A stretch of 8,570 bases of DNA, from positions 1 through 8,570 of the forward strand of contig JAGACE010000242.1 in the NCBI GenBank assembly GCA_017614275.1, given 5' to 3'. The notes beneath the pieces were generated by a model, which saw only the letters and a program-made list of their open reading frames with translations, searched no databases and was not told the DNA's origin. A program made the translations under genes and the position numbers. This DNA comes from Clostridia bacterium. GTDB lineage: Bacteria; Bacillota; Clostridia; Oscillospirales; Acutalibacteraceae. The first letter of the stretch is position 1. Every line of letters begins with the position of its first letter. This document shows positions 6,108-8,570 of this stretch, piece by piece.

Positions 6108-7187
6108 TTACCACCGGTTCTCCACGTACTCGCAGAAGGCGTACATGTCTTCGATGTGGAGGACCGTGCCGTCGTCCAGGGTGGCGGTGCCGCTCCACAG
6201 GCCGTGGACCTGATGGCTGTGCATCCGCATGACCAGGACGTTGAGGTCCATGTGGTGGTCATAGAAGGGCTTCATGGTCATGTCGAACCGGCCGTCTTCG
6301 GAGACGAAGTGCCAGGGCTCCATATACTTGTCGGGCTTCGGGAAGGTCTCCACGTCGACGGCGCCGAACTTGTGGGCCTTGCCGTCGTAGAAGATGCAGG
6401 TCTCCGTGGCGTTGGACTCATCGCCGATGGCCCAGGTGATCTCGAACCCGAAGAGATGGTCCTTGCCGTCCTCTCCCTTGAGCCAGGTGGAGCCGTTGCC
6501 CCAGTACCAGCAGAGTTTGTAGGGCGTGCAGACGCGGCCCCAGTCCAGGTTCGTAAAGCAGGTGTCTTTGGTGAAGGAGACCGTCTTGCCCTTGTACTGG
6601 AACGTGCCCTCTGTCGGCATGCAGTTCTGCTTGGTGGTCATGAAGTAGCGGTCTTTGTGGATCTTCTTCGGGAAGGGGAGGACCGTCGTGATGTTCTCGT
6701 GGTCTTCCAGGATGTCCATCTTGAAGTCCAGCTTCACATCGCCCCGCTCATACTGCAGATAACGGTAGGTGGCGGCCGTCAGGAACTTGAACTTCGCCTT
6801 GCCGATCTTCATCTCCACGGTGTTCGGCACATCGCCCTTCGGGGGCAGGACATACTTGTCTTTGCCGCCGAGGAAGACGTCCATGGTGTTGCAGAGGGTC
6901 TTGCCCTCTTTCAGGTCGACGAGGACCGCGGACACATAGCCGCCGAGGGAGATGTTGGCGAAGCTCAGCTGGACCATGTAATGCCCGTCGGAGAGCTGGT
7001 AGAAGTCCCACTCTTTCCGGCGCATGACATGCTTCACGCGATCGCGGTCGTAGTCGAAGACATTGTGCCGTGCCCAGCCGGGGGACAGCAGGGTGCCGTC
7101 CTCGGCCAGAAGGGTCGTCGGCTCTTTGTATTCCGTCTGTTTGCTGGGCTGTTTCCAGTCCTGCCAGGGGGTATAGGTACGTTTCAT
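6108..7187 (-). CDS. DUF2804 family protein of unknown function
   Basis: The 359-aa protein matches the DUF2804 family from memory of its hallmarks: a GTLLSPGWAR segment near the N-terminus (31-40), the aromatic/glycine block LDWGRVCTPYKLCWYWGNGS (214-233), GFEITWAIGD (247-256) and a C-terminal VHGLWSG (327-333). It looks rich in beta-strands and aromatic residues and has no signal peptide or membrane segment. The family has no established function known to me. The start at 7187 is chosen because AAGGAGGA lies about 9 bases upstream; the frame is open to 7238, but that stretch covers the predicted promoter. It is the first gene of a - strand unit with a GH13 glucosidase 21 bp downstream, which suggests a role linked to oligosaccharide use, though this is inference from position only. 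Confidence 0.85.
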   Translation of the reverse strand: MKRTYTPWQDWKQPSKQTEYKEPTTLLAEDGTLLSPGWARHNVFDYDRDRVKHVMRRKEWDFYQLSDGHYMVQLSFANISLGGYVSAVLVDLKEGKTLCNTMDVFLGGKDKYVLPPKGDVPNTVEMKIGKAKFKFLTAATYRYLQYERGDVKLDFKMDILEDHENITTVLPFPKKIHKDRYFMTTKQNCMPTEGTFQYKGKTVSFTKDTCFTNLDWGRVCTPYKLCWYWGNGSTWLKGEDGKDHLFGFEITWAIGDESNATETCIFYDGKAHKFGAVDVETFPKPDKYMEPWHFVSEDGRFDMTMKPFYDHHMDLNVLVMRMHSHQVHGLWSGTATLDDGTVLHIEDMYAFCEYVENRW

Positions 7188-7226
7188 TCCGGGATCCTCC
7201 TTGTGATTTCGTTCCGATTCACTTCT

Positions 7227-7255
7227 ATCATAGAACAATCGCTTCTAAAAAGGAA
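7227..7255 (-). promoter_or_regulatory. Predicted promoter of the DUF2804-GH13 unit
   Basis: On the - strand a good -10 box TATGAT (7227-7232) lies 17 bases from a poor -35 TTCCTT (7250-7255). Transcription would begin near 7220, about 33 bases before the start codon. The weak -35 suggests that an activator may be needed. A 5-bp inverted repeat ACCCA/TGGGT (7255-7259 with 7265-7269) touches the -35 box. Confidence 0.35.
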
Positions 7256-7304
7256 CCCATGAGTTGGGTAGAATAGACAGAACTTTTTGATACAGGATTA
7301 CATT

Positions 7305-7329
7305 ATTATTGAAATGAGATAACAATAAT
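7305..7329. promoter_or_regulatory. Dyad, candidate operator over the cooT promoter
   Basis: Perfect 7-base arms ATTATTG (7305-7311) and CAATAAT (7323-7329) are separated by 11 bases. The dyad overlaps the -35 box and spacer of the predicted cooT promoter, a position typical of repressor sites. The arms do not match the NikR, FNR, CooA or Rex sites I know, so the regulator is not identified. Confidence 0.4.
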
Positions 7330-7337
7330 GCTAAAGT
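7309..7337 (+). promoter_or_regulatory. Predicted promoter of the cooT-cooC operon (extended -10)
   Basis: TTGAAA (7309-7314) is followed after 17 bases by TAAAGT (7332-7337), preceded by TGC (7329-7331), an extended -10 element that can offset the weak -10 box. Transcription would start near 7344, giving a leader of about 36 bases with a strong AAAGGAGGA ribosome site before the GTG start of cooT. It lies in a locally AT-rich stretch, unlike the GC-rich genes on both sides. Confidence 0.45.
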
Positions 7338-7379
7338 ATAAGTGTTAGGGTATGGTTAGACCAGAAAGGAGGAAGTCCT

Positions 7380-7568
7380 GTGTGTCTTTCTACGGTATAT
7401 CGCAACGAGATCTCTGACGCCACCGCGCTCATGAGCAACGTCATGCTCGTGGAATGCGCCGGAGACAAGGTCATCCTGACCGATCTCATGGGACGGACCT
7501 GTGAAGTGGAGGGCTCTCTGCTGAAAGCTGATCTCACCGAAGGCTACGTCATTCTGAAAACCGCCTGA
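7380..7568 (+). CDS. cooT: CooT family nickel-binding protein
   Basis: The 62-aa protein begins Met-Cys-Leu, the hallmark of the CooT family, in which Cys2 is the key nickel ligand; two more cysteines are at 26 and 41. The rest (VMLVECAGDKVILTDLMGR and a C-terminal VEGSLLKADL) fits the small beta-barrel of the family, which is usually 60-66 aa. CooT takes part in nickel supply to carbon monoxide dehydrogenase in Rhodospirillum rubrum, and homologues occur widely in anaerobes. The start is GTG, chosen because it places Cys at position 2 and has AAGGAGGA about 6 bases upstream. cooC follows after 39 bp, which strongly supports a nickel-maturation role. The exact client enzyme is not in the window. 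Confidence 0.92.
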   Translation: MCLSTVYRNEISDATALMSNVMLVECAGDKVILTDLMGRTCEVEGSLLKADLTEGYVILKTA

Positions 7569-7578
7569 TCGCTCAGGC
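7563..7578 (+). other. Intercistronic hairpin overlapping the cooT stop codon
   Basis: A perfect 6-bp stem GCCTGA (7563-7568) / TCAGGC (7573-7578) around TCGC includes the cooT stop codon in its 5' arm. No T run follows directly (TTCAACACTG comes first), so it is more likely an mRNA-stabilising or attenuating element between cooT and cooC than a full terminator. Confidence 0.45.
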
Positions 7579-7607
7579 TTCAACACTGTTTTGGGAAAAG
7601 GGTAACT

Positions 7608-8378
7608 ATGGAAAAACAACCGAATACCACCATCATCGCTCTGGTCGGAAAGGGCGGCGTCGGCAAGACGTCCCTGTCGGCCATGACCGTCCGGCTGCTG
7701 TCGGAAGCATACCCGGACAAAAAGATATTGGCCATCGACGCTGACCCCGCGATCGGACTCTCCACCGCGCTCGGCGTCGATGTCGTGTCGACGGTAGACG
7801 ACATCCGGAAGTCCTTCGTGCAGACCGTGGAAGACGGCAACAAGAACGCCGCCATCGAACTGCTCGGAGAGGCCAAGTACCAGATGTTCGACGCCCTCAT
7901 CGAACTGGGCAACGTCTCCTTCCTGGCCATCGGCCGCCCGGAGAGCGCCGGATGCTACTGCAAAGTCAACGCCTACCTCAAAGAGATCATCTCCATGATC
8001 GCGGACCACTTCGACTACGTCGTCATCGACGGCGAAGCGGGCATCGAACAGGTCAATCGCCGCGTCATGGAAAAAGTGACACACCTCTTGCTCGTCTCCG
8101 ACGGGAGCCGCAAGGGGTTACAGGTCGTGCAGACGATCCACCAGGTCGCCTCCGAGCTGGTCATGTTCGACAAAGCGGGGCTCATCGTCAACCGCATGCC
8201 GGACATGTCCCTGCTCGACCGGCTCGACTACGGCGATCTGAAACTGCTGGCCTGCATTCCGGACGACCGCGACATGGTCCTCAACGACCTCAACGGCGAA
8301 AGCGTGTTCTGTCTTCCGGAATCCTCAGGGATCTATCAAGGGTGTAAAAAAGCCCTTGTCGAATTGGGAATCATTTAA
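7608..8378 (+). CDS. cooC: CooC-type nickel-insertion ATPase (CO dehydrogenase maturation factor family)
   Basis: The 256-aa protein is a MinD/SIMIBI-class ATPase with a deviant Walker A GKGGVGKT (14-21, signature Lys15), switch I LAIDADP (41-47) and Walker B VVIDGEAG (138-145). Two CooC-specific features are present: the metal-binding C116-x-C118 motif (GCYCKVNAYL), which binds nickel or zinc at the dimer interface, and the DGEAGIEQVNRR segment, matching the D-x-EAGIEH-x2-R pattern of the family. An adenine-contact Asn-Arg lies at 195-196. CooC couples ATP hydrolysis to nickel loading of the CO dehydrogenase C-cluster; the homologue AcsF does this in acetogens. It is cytoplasmic. The ribosome site is modest (AAAAGGG). 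It sits between cooT and a 2-hydroxyacyl-CoA dehydratase-type gene, 12 bp before the latter. All catalytic and metal residues are intact; which enzyme it serves is open. Confidence 0.93.
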   Translation: MEKQPNTTIIALVGKGGVGKTSLSAMTVRLLSEAYPDKKILAIDADPAIGLSTALGVDVVSTVDDIRKSFVQTVEDGNKNAAIELLGEAKYQMFDALIELGNVSFLAIGRPESAGCYCKVNAYLKEIISMIADHFDYVVIDGEAGIEQVNRRVMEKVTHLLLVSDGSRKGLQVVQTIHQVASELVMFDKAGLIVNRMPDMSLLDRLDYGDLKLLACIPDDRDMVLNDLNGESVFCLPESSGIYQGCKKALVELGII

Positions 8379-8390
8379 GGGAGGTTGTTT

Positions 8391-8570
8391 ATGAAAGACC
8401 TGAAACATCTCATCTTCTTTGAGAATCTTCTGGAGGACTGCAACAACGAGCTCATCCAGAAAGCTCAGGTAGAGGGGAAAAAATGCATCGGTAACATGTG
8501 TTACCAGACGCCGGAAGTTCTGATGGAACTTGACGGGGTCTTTTCTGCCCGTCTCCGGGCGCCGCGTACC
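8391..8570 (+). CDS. 2-hydroxyacyl-CoA dehydratase / double-cubane-cluster family protein, N-terminal part (partial)
   Basis: Only the first 60 residues are present before the window ends. The stretch from Cys32 (CIGNMCYQTPEVLMELDG) to the final VFSARLRAPRT resembles the N-terminal cluster-binding region of the HgdB/BcrC family, in which a cysteine before a Tyr-x-x-Pro-Glu segment is the first iron-sulfur ligand (Cys37 here) and an xRLRAP stretch follows. Family members are the oxygen-sensitive 2-hydroxyacyl-CoA dehydratases, benzoyl-CoA reductases and double-cubane-cluster reductases, all driven by a separate ATP-dependent activator. Which subgroup this is cannot be told from 60 residues. 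The ATG has GGGAGG (8379-8384) upstream, which begins directly after the cooC stop codon, so the genes are translationally close. The coupling to cooC is unusual if this is an ordinary dehydratase. Confidence 0.75.
   Translation, partial: MKDLKHLIFFENLLEDCNNELIQKAQVEGKKCIGNMCYQTPEVLMELDGVFSARLRAPRT

Noticed and set aside
7188..7238. Upstream-extended start for the DUF2804 protein
   Set aside because: It would translate across the AAGGAGGA ribosome site and predicted -10 box; the start at 7187 has proper spacing.
4548..7262. A 904-codon open frame on the + strand opposite the GH13 and DUF2804 genes
   Set aside because: It runs across two real genes and the gap between them, has no domain signature and has biased composition. 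It is an antisense shadow.
7305..7329. NikR, FNR/CooA or Rex binding site
   Set aside because: Arm sequence and spacing differ from GTATGA-N16-TCATAC, TTGAT-N4-ATCAA, TGTCA-N6-type and TTGTGA-N6-TCACAA patterns.
7356..8084. A 242-codon open frame on the - strand opposite cooT and cooC
   Set aside because: It covers two genes with exact family motifs on the + strand and shows no motif of its own.
7608..8378. MinD/ParA or nitrogenase iron protein (NifH) instead of CooC
   Set aside because: The CxC metal motif and the EAGIEQ-x2-RR segment after Walker B are CooC-specific; the NifH cluster cysteines and a MinD membrane-targeting helix are absent.

Overview
The window is a GC-rich stretch of bacterial chromosome with strong AGGAGG-type ribosome binding sites and tight gene spacing. 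The gene content (CooC and CooT nickel-maturation proteins, a 2-hydroxyacyl-CoA dehydratase-type protein, multi-cluster iron-sulfur flavoproteins of the glutamate synthase small-subunit type, HypA, and a GH13 glucosidase) fits a strictly anaerobic Bacillota, most likely a Clostridia/Lachnospiraceae-type gut or rumen fermenter. That placement is inferred from gene content, not from a marker tree.

Layout. Left (+ strand): the C-terminal 187 residues of a GltD-like FAD/NAD(P)H iron-sulfur oxidoreductase, followed 15 bp later by hypA, a nickel metallochaperone. A 190-bp gap then holds a nested inverted-repeat element and a bidirectional terminator shared with the convergent rpsT (ribosomal protein S20, - strand). 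Upstream of rpsT, also on the - strand, lies a second and much larger GltD-like oxidoreductase (945 aa, at least four predicted iron-sulfur regions). Its terminator hairpin overlaps the predicted rpsT promoter. Behind it on the same strand are a GH13 oligo-1,6-glucosidase-like enzyme and a DUF2804 protein, which form a two-gene unit separated by 21 bp.

Right (+ strand): after an AT-rich divergent promoter region comes a compact operon of cooT (62 aa, GTG start), cooC (256 aa nickel-insertion ATPase with CxC motif) and the first 60 residues of a 2-hydroxyacyl-CoA dehydratase / double-cubane-cluster family protein, cut by the window end.

How they fit together. Two blocks (GltD-like + hypA on the left, cooT + cooC + dehydratase-like on the right) carry nickel-handling functions beside iron-sulfur redox proteins, with a sugar-metabolism pair between them. 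No nickel enzyme (CO dehydrogenase, hydrogenase, urease) is visible. The client of the chaperones is therefore outside the window, or is something not normally considered a nickel enzyme. The most interesting point is the CooT-CooC module directly in front of a dehydratase/double-cubane-type protein. No RNA genes, CRISPR arrays, insertion sequences or attachment sites were seen.
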